From: Caulobacteraceae bacterium
GTDB taxonomy: Bacteria > Pseudomonadota > Alphaproteobacteria > Caulobacterales > Caulobacteraceae
DNA length: 5,965 bases
Assembly (NCBI GenBank): GCA_003161535.1
Contig: PMOM01000098.1
Location: 1,823-7,787, forward strand
Direction: 5' to 3'
In this document: one piece after another, positions 1 to 5,468 of the stretch
How the letters are laid out: each line of letters starts with the position of its first letter
How positions within the stretch are numbered: the first letter of the stretch is position 1
Made by a program: the position numbers and the translations under genes
The notes under the pieces: model-generated
What the model was told of the DNA's origin: nothing
The model's database searches: none
The model's input: the letters and a program-made list of their open reading frames with translations, nothing else

Positions 1-425
1 ATGGTGTCGACGAAGGCCAGATCGCCCATCTTCTGGCCACCCCGCAGATTGGCGGCGTGGGGAGACTGGCTCATGCTTTCCTGGCCGCCGGCCACCACGA
101 TGGCCGCGTCGCCGGCGGCGATCTGCTGGGCGCCCAGGGCCACGGCCCGCAGGCCCGAGCCGCACAGCTGATTGACGCTCCAGGCGGGGCTTTCCACCGG
201 CACCCCGGCGTTGACCGAGGCCTGGCGGGCCGGTCCCTGGCCGGCGCCGGCCTGCAGTACCTGGCCCATGATCACCTCGTCGACGTCGGCCGCCGCGATG
301 CCGGCGCGCTCGATGGCCGCGGCGATGGCGATGCGGCCGAGTTCGTGGGCCGGCAGGCTGGCCAGGGCGCCGTTGAACGAGCCCACCGGGGTGCGGGCGG
401 CCGAAACGATGACGATATCGCGCAT
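1..425 (-). CDS. phaA: Acetyl-CoA C-acetyltransferase (beta-ketothiolase), 5' part
   Basis: The enzyme condenses two acetyl-CoA into acetoacetyl-CoA, the first step of polyhydroxybutyrate synthesis; the reaction is reversible and cytosolic. The 141 full codons visible begin MRDIVIVSAARTPVGSFNGA, the standard thiolase N-terminus. The acyl-accepting cysteine is Cys88 in NQLCGSGLRAV, followed by the family motif VAGGQESMSQSPH at about residues 111-123. Family members are about 390 residues, so roughly the last 250 lie beyond the left edge. The ATG at 425-423 fits the family N-terminus; GGAG at 439-436 is a plausible ribosome site with a 10-nt gap. The gene is divergent from phaR, which supports phaA rather than a purely catabolic atoB role, although sequence alone cannot separate the two. 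An acetoacetyl-CoA reductase gene may follow beyond the edge, but this is not visible. Confidence 0.93.
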   Translation of the reverse strand, partial: MRDIVIVSAARTPVGSFNGALASLPAHELGRIAIAAAIERAGIAAADVDEVIMGQVLQAGAGQGPARQASVNAGVPVESPAWSVNQLCGSGLRAVALGAQQIAAGDAAIVVAGGQESMSQSPHAANLRGGQKMGDLAFVDT

Positions 426-530
426 GGGCGATGAACTCCGGGAAAGTCAGAGACAGGGGATGATTTTCACCATGCCCAATCACGCGGCCAGCGTCACGTC
501 GATATCCGATCGGGTGAGGGAAGATTTTAC

Positions 531-557
531 CACGAAGCTCACGAAGCTCACGAAGGA
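531..557 (+). repeat. 9-bp tandem repeat, three units
   Basis: The units CACGAAGCT (531-539), CACGAAGCT (540-548) and CACGAAGGA (549-557) stand head to tail. The first two are identical and the third differs in its last two bases. They form part of the left arm of the inverted repeat; the right arm carries the same units in more degenerate form on the opposite strand. A unit length of nine, a multiple of three, explains why spurious repetitive ORFs run through it. Confidence 0.85.
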
Positions 558-572
558 AAAGAGAAGGAGGAT

Positions 573-598
573 TTTAGCGCTTCGCGCGAAGCGCTAAA
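573..598. repeat. Perfect 26-bp palindrome at the centre of the inverted repeat
   Basis: TTTAGCGCTTCGC is followed directly by its exact reverse complement, GCGAAGCGCTAAA. As RNA it would form a stem of up to about 11 bp closed by a small loop. It sits between two divergent genes and has no run of T after the stem on either strand, so it does not look like an intrinsic terminator. It could be the hairpin tip of a REP-like element, a protein-binding site or a transposase recognition structure; the sequence does not decide among these. Confidence 0.85.
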
Positions 599-715
599 TT
601 GTTGCCTTTGTGTCCCTTGGTGGTCTTCGTGAGCTTTGTGGTGAAATTCTTTCTTGCATTCGCGACGGGCCGCGTGCCTCCGGCCGTCTGGCGCTGCGCG
701 GCGGTATGAACGATA

Positions 716-726
716 GTGCGGCGCAG
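716..726. promoter_or_regulatory. Possible PhaR operator (GTGC-N3-GCAG)
   Basis: GTGC at 716-719 and GCAG at 723-726 are separated by three bases. This differs at one base from the CTGC-N3-GCAG site described for PhaR in Rhodobacter; TGC-rich PhaR sites are also known in Paracoccus. It lies 8 bp upstream of the phaR ribosome site, a position that would suit autorepression, which is established for PhaR in related bacteria. In such GC-rich DNA a near-match of this length can occur by chance, so this is a candidate only. Confidence 0.35.
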
Positions 727-734
727 CAGGCCTC

Positions 735-742
735 AAGAGGGG
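735..742 (+). promoter_or_regulatory. Ribosome binding site of phaR, fixes the start
   Basis: AAGAGGGG ends 6 nt before the ATG at 749. An in-frame GTG at 716 would add 11 residues, but this purine-rich site favours the ATG. Confidence 0.7.
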
Positions 743-748
743 ACCGAC

Positions 749-1360
749 ATGTCGAGCCAGACCGGGGCCGCCGGCGCCAATGGCGCCAGAGCCGAGCCGA
801 TCGTCATCCAGAAGTACGCCAACCGCCGCCTCTACAACAAGGCGACCAGCAGCTACATCACCCTCGAAGACCTCTCCAAAATGGTCAAGGAGGGCGTCGA
901 CTTCGTGGTGCATGACGCCAAGACCGGCGAGGACATCACCCGCAAGGTGCTCACCCAGATCATCTTCGAGGAGGAAGGCCGCGGCCAGAACCTGCTGCCC
1001 GTGCAGTTCCTGCGCCAGCTGATCGGCTTTTACGGCGACCGCATGCAGGCCTTCCTGCCCAGCTTCCTGGAGCTTTCCCTCGACAGCTTCATCCGCCAGC
1101 AGGAGCGGGCGCGCGCCCAGTTTCCGCTGGCCGCGCCGCCGGTCATGGGGGTCTTCGACGAACAGGTGCGCCAGAACATGGCGCTCTTCGACCGGGCGAT
1201 GAAGATGTTCACCCCCTTCGCTTTCCGCGGCGACGAGGTGCCCGGATCGACCCCGGCGCGGGGCGCCGCGGCGCCGGCCAAGGAAGATGTGTCGCTGGCC
1301 GAGATCAAACGCCAGATGGCCGCCATGCAGGAACAGATCGCCGCCTTGTCGAAGAAGTAG
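749..1360 (+). CDS. phaR: Polyhydroxyalkanoate synthesis repressor PhaR
   Basis: PhaR is a cytosolic DNA-binding regulator that represses phasin and other PHA granule genes and is released when it binds nascent PHA. The 203-residue protein has the family order: the PHB/PHA accumulation regulator DNA-binding domain at about residues 17-78, with the signature IVIQKYANRRLYNKATSSYI and then ITRKVLTQIIFEEEG; followed by PHB accumulation regulatory segments at about 82-122 (NLLPVQFLRQLIGFYGDRMQ) and 132-160. A short Ala/Pro-rich linker leads to a C-terminal amphipathic helix, likely coiled coil, at about 180-201 (AEIKRQMAAMQEQIAALSKK). Length is normal for the family. The start at 749 follows a good ribosome site. 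The neighbouring divergent phaA supports the assignment. The last 56 bp overlap the 3' end of the opposing DUF72 gene. Confidence 0.96.
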   Translation: MSSQTGAAGANGARAEPIVIQKYANRRLYNKATSSYITLEDLSKMVKEGVDFVVHDAKTGEDITRKVLTQIIFEEEGRGQNLLPVQFLRQLIGFYGDRMQAFLPSFLELSLDSFIRQQERARAQFPLAAPPVMGVFDEQVRQNMALFDRAMKMFTPFAFRGDEVPGSTPARGAAAPAKEDVSLAEIKRQMAAMQEQIAALSKK

Positions 1361-2069
1361 CGAGCCGGAGCCGCAGCGCGAGGGCGTCCGCCGTCGCGGC
1401 GCCAAGGGCGGTGTTGTCGAAAATGCACCAGGTCTCGCCGCCGCCCTGGGCGCGCAGACGGGCGGCGACGCCCTCGAGGCGCGCGGAGCCGTAGGGCGAA
1501 TAGTACATGCGCGGCGAACCGTGCAGGCGCAAATAGGCGCCGCCCCGCCAGCCTCCCGGCTCGCCGCCTTGGGGCGCGACGGCGGGATCGGCGGCCACCC
1601 TCGCCACCCGATGATCGACGAGGAGAGCGTCGGCCTCCGCGCGAAACCAGCTTTCGTGCCGGGGCTCGAGGGCGACAAAGCCGCTGAACCTGGCGCGCAG
1701 GACATCCAGGAAGGCGCCGGCCACTGCGGCGTCGAAGGCGAGGCTCGGGGGAAGCTGGACGAGCACGGCGCCCAGCTTGGGGCCAAGTCCGCCGATCTCC
1801 TCCAGAAAGGCGTCCAGAAGGGGCGTCGGATCGGCCAGACGCTGCTCGTGCGTAAGGGTCCGAGGCGCCTTCACCGAGAAGCGGAAACTCTCCGGTACGC
1901 TGTCGGCCCAGCGGGCGTAGGTCGCCCGGCGGTGGGGACGATAGAAGCTGGAATTGATTTCCACGGCGTTGAGGCGACGCGCGTAGCGTTCGAGCCGCGA
2001 GCCGGCGGCGGGGAACTCATCGGCCAGGGCGCGCGAGATCGCCCAGCCGGCGACGCCGACGCGGATCAC
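1305..2069 (-). CDS. DUF72 (YecE-like) family protein
   Basis: This is a conserved TIM-barrel-type family of unknown biochemical function, probably cytosolic. Visible family motifs, in 254-residue numbering, are GVAGW at 5-9, NAVEINSSFYR at 34-44, FRFSVKAPRTLTH at 62-74, LGAVLVQLPPSL at 99-110, VALEPRHESWF at 132-142, YLRLHGSPRMYYSPYG at 179-194 and IFDNTALGAA at 216-225. The GTG start at 2069-2067 overlaps the stop of the upstream YihY gene as GTGA, and VIRVGVAGW right after it is where DUF72 proteins normally begin. Upstream extension in this frame would only read antisense-frame sequence of the membrane protein gene. The family core ends near residue 236 (LALRLRLA); the last 18 residues (237-254) are encoded opposite the end of phaR and look like unconserved tail. 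No function should be assigned beyond the family name. Confidence 0.9.
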   Translation of the reverse strand: MIRVGVAGWAISRALADEFPAAGSRLERYARRLNAVEINSSFYRPHRRATYARWADSVPESFRFSVKAPRTLTHEQRLADPTPLLDAFLEEIGGLGPKLGAVLVQLPPSLAFDAAVAGAFLDVLRARFSGFVALEPRHESWFRAEADALLVDHRVARVAADPAVAPQGGEPGGWRGGAYLRLHGSPRMYYSPYGSARLEGVAARLRAQGGGETWCIFDNTALGAATADALALRLRLATSSTRRRSVPAWRPSGV

Positions 2070-2980
2070 CTCTTGCCTGGGGCGTTCGCGGGCCCCGCGC
2101 CCACCTGCTGCTCGATCTCGGCGTTCAGCTCGGCGCCCAGAAGGACGATGATGACGGTCAGCCAGCTCCACAGCATGACGCCCAGCGCCGCGCCCAGCGG
2201 GCCGTAGGTGCGGTCGTAATGGGCGAAGCGGGAGACGTAGAGCGAGAACAGCAGGGATGTGATCAGCCACAGCAGGCTCGCCGCGGCCCCGCCCCAGGTG
2301 ATCCAGCGCCAGCGCGCCTTGGGCCGGCTGGGGCCGAAGCGATAGAGCAGGGAAAGACCGGCGGCGAAGGCGGCGACCAGGGCCGGCCAGCGGGCCAGCT
2401 TGGCGGCGGCGGCGACGTCGGGGTCCATCAGCCTGCTCACCGCGGTCCCCAATCCGAGCGCGACCAGGGCGGCCATCAGAAAGGCGATCAGGCCCAGGGT
2501 AAAGATCAGCGAGATGAAATTGAGGCGGAAAAAGCCGCGGCGCTCTTGGGTGTCGTAGGCGACATTCATGCCCACGAAGATCGCCTTCATGGCGCCGTTG
2601 GCGCTGACCAGGGAGATGACCACGCCGGCCGCCAGGGCGAGCGACAGGCCTTGGGCGCGGGCATGCGAAAGGCGCAGCATTTCATCGCCGATGAAGCTGA
2701 CCGCGGCGCTCGGCAGCAGTACGCCCAGGACGGCCAGCTGGTGCGGCGCCTGGGCAACATCGCCGAACAGGCCGTAGAGGGCGACGAAGGCCCCCAGCGC
2801 CGGGAAGATCGCCAGCAGGATGCTGAAGGTGACGCCGCCGGCGATGATCAGGATGTGATCCTCGTTGAACTCGATCCAGGTGCGGACGAGGATGTCCTTC
2901 CATCCGCGCAGGGGAATCTGGGCGGGACTTCGCGCGTGGCGTCCTCGACGGGGATTGGATGTGGTTTTCGGAAGGTTCAA
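2066..2980 (-). CDS. YihY/BrkB family inner-membrane protein
   Basis: The family is a set of polytopic inner-membrane proteins with no firmly established activity; older names such as ribonuclease BN and serum-resistance BrkB are historical. The 304 residues carry about six hydrophobic segments, roughly 43-70, 110-128, 153-182, 197-214, 229-251 and 262-284. Family signatures are AGGVTFSILLAIFPAL at 47-62, YDTQERRGFFRLNFISLIFTLG at 142-163 (listed here as the stretch from YDTQ to TLG) and the C-terminal HYDRTYGPLGAALGVMLWSW at 254-273, followed by GAELNAEIE. The start is uncertain: an in-frame stop lies at 2995-2993 and the only common start codon before the conserved region is TTG at 2980-2978, with no clear ribosome site. 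The stop overlaps the GTG of the DUF72 gene, so the two are probably one transcript with coupled translation. Confidence 0.92.
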   Translation of the reverse strand: MNLPKTTSNPRRGRHARSPAQIPLRGWKDILVRTWIEFNEDHILIIAGGVTFSILLAIFPALGAFVALYGLFGDVAQAPHQLAVLGVLLPSAAVSFIGDEMLRLSHARAQGLSLALAAGVVISLVSANGAMKAIFVGMNVAYDTQERRGFFRLNFISLIFTLGLIAFLMAALVALGLGTAVSRLMDPDVAAAAKLARWPALVAAFAAGLSLLYRFGPSRPKARWRWITWGGAAASLLWLITSLLFSLYVSRFAHYDRTYGPLGAALGVMLWSWLTVIIVLLGAELNAEIEQQVGAGPANAPGKR

Positions 2981-3162
2981 GGGGCGGTCCGTTCAGGTGT
3001 CGGCGTGTCCATGCGCGGGCGGGCGGCCAGTGACCGACGCCAAGGTCAACCGCCAGGCGACCAAATGGTTTCGCCGGCGGCGCGCGGCGCCTGGGTGTTG
3101 CACAGGGATGGTTTTGGTCGTGAAGCTGAACGGGTGACGCCGCTCAAAAGGGGAAAGCCGCC
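2981..3162. other. Divergent intergenic region, presumed promoters
   Basis: This 182-bp gap lies between the minus-strand YihY gene and the plus-strand two-module protein gene and must carry a promoter for each. I see no confident -35/-10 pair. A TTGCAC at 3098-3103 and a GCTGAAC at 3125-3131 are separated by 21 bp, which is too far for a normal promoter. Confidence 0.4.
3149..3155 (+). promoter_or_regulatory. Ribosome binding site of the two-module protein gene
   Basis: AGGGGAA stands 7 nt before the ATG at 3163 and supports that start. Confidence 0.6.
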
Positions 3163-4392
3163 ATGATCCTTAAAGCCGCCTTGACGCTGGCCCTGGCCGC
3201 CTGCGCGTCTCCAGCCGCCCGGGCCGCGCCCGCCGCGCCCGCATCTCCCGCCCGCCAGAGCGAGGCCAACGCCTATACGCGCTATGAGCTGTTGGAGCCC
3301 GGATCGGGCAAGTTCCGCATCCTCTATGAGGTGACGGCGACCCGGCCCGGCGCCATGGTCTATGACAATCCGATCCGCCGCGGCTCGACCGCCTCCGCCG
3401 AGACGGTGACCGATCTGGCCAGCGGACGGCCCCTGGCGCACGCGACGGTAACGGCCGGTGAGGCGCGGGCCGACGGCGTGGAGGGGAGTGCCGCCGACGC
3501 CTATCTTCGCGTGAGGCTGGCGCGGCCCGTTCCGGACGGTGGCGGCGCGCGCATCCTGATCGACAAGACCTATGAGGACGCCAAAAGCTATCGCCTGGAA
3601 GCGAATGGAGATCTCATCTTCGACCGGCCGCTGGGCATCAAGCGCAACGCCGTGGTCCTGCCGGCGGGTTATGAGCTCGTCGCCTGCAACTATCCCAGCC
3701 AGGTGCTGCAGGAGGCGGACGGCCGCCTGAAGATCAGCTTCTGGAACGCCACGCCGGCCGAGGCCCCGCTGCGCCTGCGCGCCCGGCGGTCGAGCACGCC
3801 GATCGCCCCTCCCGCCGCCGCCACCGCCGCCCTGGAGGAGCGGGCGCATCAGACACGGGACATCGTTTACGACCTGCAGCAGCCGCAGACCCACGCCTTC
3901 AGCCTCTATCACGACTACACCGAGACCAAGGCGGGCATGGACCACTACGTCAACGTGGTGCGCGAGGGCAGCACGGTGGTGAATCCGGGCGGCCGCGATC
4001 TGGACACCGGCGAGGCTCTGCGACCGGAGGTGCTGACCGGCGAGGCGATCACCCGCGCGGGCGTGAGCGAGCCTAGCCTGACGGTGACGCCGGTGACGCA
4101 GGTGGTGGTCTTCCGCTACGCCGCCGTGCCGGCGGGCGGCTCCAAGCGCCTGCGCATGAGCGAGACCTACCTCGACGCCGAGCGCTACAAGCTGGTGGAC
4201 GGCGAGCTGGTCTGGCGACGCGGTTTCGGCCGCGCGCATGACGTGGTGATCCTGCCGGCCGGCTGGGCGCTCAGCGCCAGCACCATTCCCGCCGTGGTCA
4301 CAACCGATCCGGACGGGCGCGTACGGCTGGACTTCACCAACCCGCGCCCCGACGAGATCGACACCACCATCGTCGCTCACCGGGCGGGGTGA
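3163..4392 (+). CDS. Exported two-module protein of unknown function
   Basis: I do not recognise a named family. The 409-residue protein begins with a short signal sequence: MILK, a hydrophobic stretch to residue 13, and LAAC at 11-14, which fits a lipobox with Cys14 as lipidated residue; cleavage after ARA at 19-21 by signal peptidase I is the alternative. An Ala/Pro-rich linker follows to about residue 32. The mature part holds two homologous modules, about 37-210 and 243-407. Matching landmarks are YEDAKSYRL at 137-145 and YLDAERYKL at 336-344, NAVVLPAGYEL at 162-172 and DVVILPAGWAL at 360-370, and DGRLKISFWNATP at 186-198 and DGRVRLDFTNPRP at 384-396. The high share of alternating hydrophobic residues suggests beta-sandwich folds. 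No catalytic motif is evident. Export makes a periplasmic or outer-membrane site likely. It stands alone, flanked by divergent and convergent genes. Confidence 0.85.
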   Translation: MILKAALTLALAACASPAARAAPAAPASPARQSEANAYTRYELLEPGSGKFRILYEVTATRPGAMVYDNPIRRGSTASAETVTDLASGRPLAHATVTAGEARADGVEGSAADAYLRVRLARPVPDGGGARILIDKTYEDAKSYRLEANGDLIFDRPLGIKRNAVVLPAGYELVACNYPSQVLQEADGRLKISFWNATPAEAPLRLRARRSSTPIAPPAAATAALEERAHQTRDIVYDLQQPQTHAFSLYHDYTETKAGMDHYVNVVREGSTVVNPGGRDLDTGEALRPEVLTGEAITRAGVSEPSLTVTPVTQVVVFRYAAVPAGGSKRLRMSETYLDAERYKLVDGELVWRRGFGRAHDVVILPAGWALSASTIPAVVTTDPDGRVRLDFTNPRPDEIDTTIVAHRAG

Positions 4393-4407
4393 GCTCTCCG
4401 CGACGCC

Positions 4408-5298
4408 TCAGCGCAGGATGGTCAGGCCGTTCTTGATCACGGTGACCGAGCGCGCCTTCACCCGCGCCTCGAAGGCGATCTGTTTGCCGTCGCGCCACAG
4501 ATCGACGGTGATCACATCGCCGGGAAATACCGGGGCGGAGAAGCGCGCCTGGTGGCTGGCGACGGGGTCCGGATCAAAGCCGGTGACGCCCTGCAGAATG
4601 GCGCGGCAGGTGACGCCATAGGTGCACAGCCCGTGCAGGATCGGGCGGGGAAAGCCGGCCTTGCGGGCGACCTCGGGATCGGAATGCAGGGGATTGCGGT
4701 CGCCGTTGAGGCGATAGATCAGGGCCTGGTCGGGGCGGGTGGCGAAATCCAGGGACTGGTCGGGAGCGCGAGTCGGCGTTTCGTGCGGGGCCGGCGCGCC
4801 TTCGGAGGGTCCGCCGAAACCGCCGTCGCCGCGGGCGAAGGTCGAGCCGGTGAGGGTGGCGACTTTCTCGCCGGACTCATCGGTCCACACCGTCTCGTTG
4901 ATCACCACGGCGCCCTTGTCCTTGCCTTTGTCGTAGGCGCCGATGGTGCGCGAGGCGGCGGTGAAAGCGCCGGCGGCCGGCAGGGGCTTGTGCAGCTCCA
5001 CCTTCTGTTCGCCGTGCACCACCATCAGGAAGTTGAGCTGGCTGGGCCGATGGCCGGGCGGCGTCGGCGCGGCCGCTTCGGAGGCCCCGCCCCTGGCCCG
5101 GGCGCCGGCCGCCAGCACCGTGGCGGCGGTGGGCACGACCTTCAAGGCCCGCTCGTAGACGAAGGCCAGTTCCTTCTCGTCCATGGGATCGGCGCCCAGG
5201 CCGATGCCAAGGGCGTAGAGCATGACGTCCTTGTCGCCATAGGTGAAGGCGCGCGGAGCGCTCTTCTGATCGAGGATATCGGGATAGTAGATCGGCAT
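4408..5298 (-). CDS. MaoC-family (R)-specific enoyl-CoA hydratase (hydratase 2 type)
   Basis: Enzymes of this type add water to trans-2-enoyl-CoA to give (R)-3-hydroxyacyl-CoA. The 296-residue protein has the double-hotdog layout of eukaryotic hydratase 2 and its bacterial homologues: a degenerate N-terminal hotdog at about 10-155, a Gly/Pro-rich linker near 157-180, and a catalytic MaoC domain at about 181-290. The hydratase 2 motif YRLNGDRNPLH occupies 195-205, with the catalytic Asp200 and His205 present; FPRPILHGLCTYG at 216-228 is also typical. The ATG at 5298-5296 is preferred over an in-frame ATG at 5331 because AAGGAGG lies inside the longer frame at the right distance and MPIYYPDIL is a natural start. 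It converges on the two-module gene with a 15-bp gap. A role in beta-oxidation, steroid side-chain breakdown or PHA monomer supply is possible; substrate length cannot be read from sequence. Confidence 0.93.
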   Translation of the reverse strand: MPIYYPDILDQKSAPRAFTYGDKDVMLYALGIGLGADPMDEKELAFVYERALKVVPTAATVLAAGARARGGASEAAAPTPPGHRPSQLNFLMVVHGEQKVELHKPLPAAGAFTAASRTIGAYDKGKDKGAVVINETVWTDESGEKVATLTGSTFARGDGGFGGPSEGAPAPHETPTRAPDQSLDFATRPDQALIYRLNGDRNPLHSDPEVARKAGFPRPILHGLCTYGVTCRAILQGVTGFDPDPVASHQARFSAPVFPGDVITVDLWRDGKQIAFEARVKARSVTVIKNGLTILR

Positions 5299-5309
5299 GG
5301 CGTCTGGGC

Positions 5310-5316
5310 CCTCCTT
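5310..5316 (-). promoter_or_regulatory. Ribosome binding site of the MaoC hydratase, fixes the start
   Basis: AAGGAGG on the minus strand ends 11 nt before the ATG at 5298. It lies within the longer frame that would begin at 5331, so it argues for the shorter protein. Confidence 0.75.
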
Positions 5317-5403
5317 GAGCGGCGGCGCCATTCAAGCCGCTCGCGCCCGCCACCGCAACCGTCAGGCCACGCGGCGGGCCGCTAAGGCCCCCAATCGGCC
5401 GCA

Positions 5404-5432
5404 TTGCCGCTCGCCAAGCGATCGGCTAGAAG
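5404..5432 (+). promoter_or_regulatory. Candidate housekeeping promoter of the SapC-family gene
   Basis: TTGCCGC at 5404-5410 and GCTAGAAG at 5425-5432 are separated by 14 bp. The Caulobacter housekeeping sigma (sigma-73) consensus is TTGaCgS, a 10-14 bp spacer and GCTANAWC; this site differs at one base in each element. Transcription would start near 5439, giving a leader of about 30 nt. If the organism is not in the Caulobacter group, the consensus may not apply. Confidence 0.5.
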
Positions 5433-5468
5433 CGCGCGCCATCCCAAGCCACTTTTTCAAAGAGCCCC

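Larger units (their letters stand above)
525..646. repeat. Long imperfect inverted repeat (dispersed intergenic repeat type)
   Basis: The outer arms are 525-546 and 625-646; the left arm and the reverse complement of the right arm match at 20 of 22 bases. Inside them lie further degenerate 9-bp units of the CACGAAGCT/CACAAAGCT type on both sides, a purine-rich stretch on the left (about 553-571), and a perfect palindrome at the centre. Folded as single-stranded RNA or DNA, the element would form one long hairpin of about 120 nt. The motif CCACGAAG...CACGAAGG resembles short intergenic repeats that I recall in many proteobacterial genomes, often mistranslated as spurious Lys/Thr- or His/Glu-rich ORFs. 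That it is a multi-copy family in this genome is inference, since only one copy is present here. Confidence 0.8.
426..748. other. Divergent phaA-phaR intergenic region
   Basis: This 323-bp stretch separates two divergently transcribed genes, so it should hold the promoters of both. Most of it between 525 and 646 is occupied by a long imperfect inverted repeat, listed separately. A possible PhaR-binding half-site pair lies at 716-726. Open frames that cross the region give low-complexity peptides on both strands (TTKLTKLTKE, HHKAHEDHQGTQR) that are translations of the repeat and not real proteins. I could not identify a convincing -35/-10 pair for either gene. Confidence 0.7.

Noticed and set aside
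573..598. Central palindrome read as an intrinsic terminator
   Set aside because: It lies between divergent genes, where no terminator is needed, and neither side of the stem is followed by a T run.
548..1786. Long minus-strand open frame crossing the repeat, phaR and part of the DUF72 gene
   Set aside because: It runs antisense to phaR and out of frame with DUF72; its product is Arg/His-rich with no family motif, and its end is the translated intergenic repeat. It is a GC-rich shadow frame.
3056..3075. Imperfect inverted repeat GGCGA-CCA...TGG-TCGCC in the divergent gap
   Set aside because: The arms pair only with a bulge and a loop of two bases; such matches are common by chance in GC-rich DNA, and no regulator motif is recognised.
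2219..3166. Plus-strand 315-codon open frame opposite the YihY gene
   Set aside because: The product is Gly/Gln/Asp-rich low-complexity sequence antisense to a well-supported membrane protein; no domain or ribosome site.
3046..4380. Minus-strand 444-codon open frame opposite the two-module protein gene
   Set aside because: The plus-strand gene has a ribosome site, signal sequence and internal homology. The antisense product is compositionally biased and without motifs.
5330..5358. Possible minus-strand promoter for the MaoC gene (TTGCGGT, 14 bp, GCTTGAAT)
   Set aside because: The spacing fits the Caulobacter pattern, but both boxes miss two or more consensus bases, too weak to report as a feature.
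4552..5385. Plus-strand 277-codon open frame opposite the MaoC gene
   Set aside because: It is antisense to a hydratase with an intact catalytic motif, and its Gly/Ala-rich product is typical of a shadow frame.
5376..5390. GGGCC-GCTAA-GGCCC small hairpin
   Set aside because: Five-base GC arms are expected by chance here, and it has no T tract or other sign of function.
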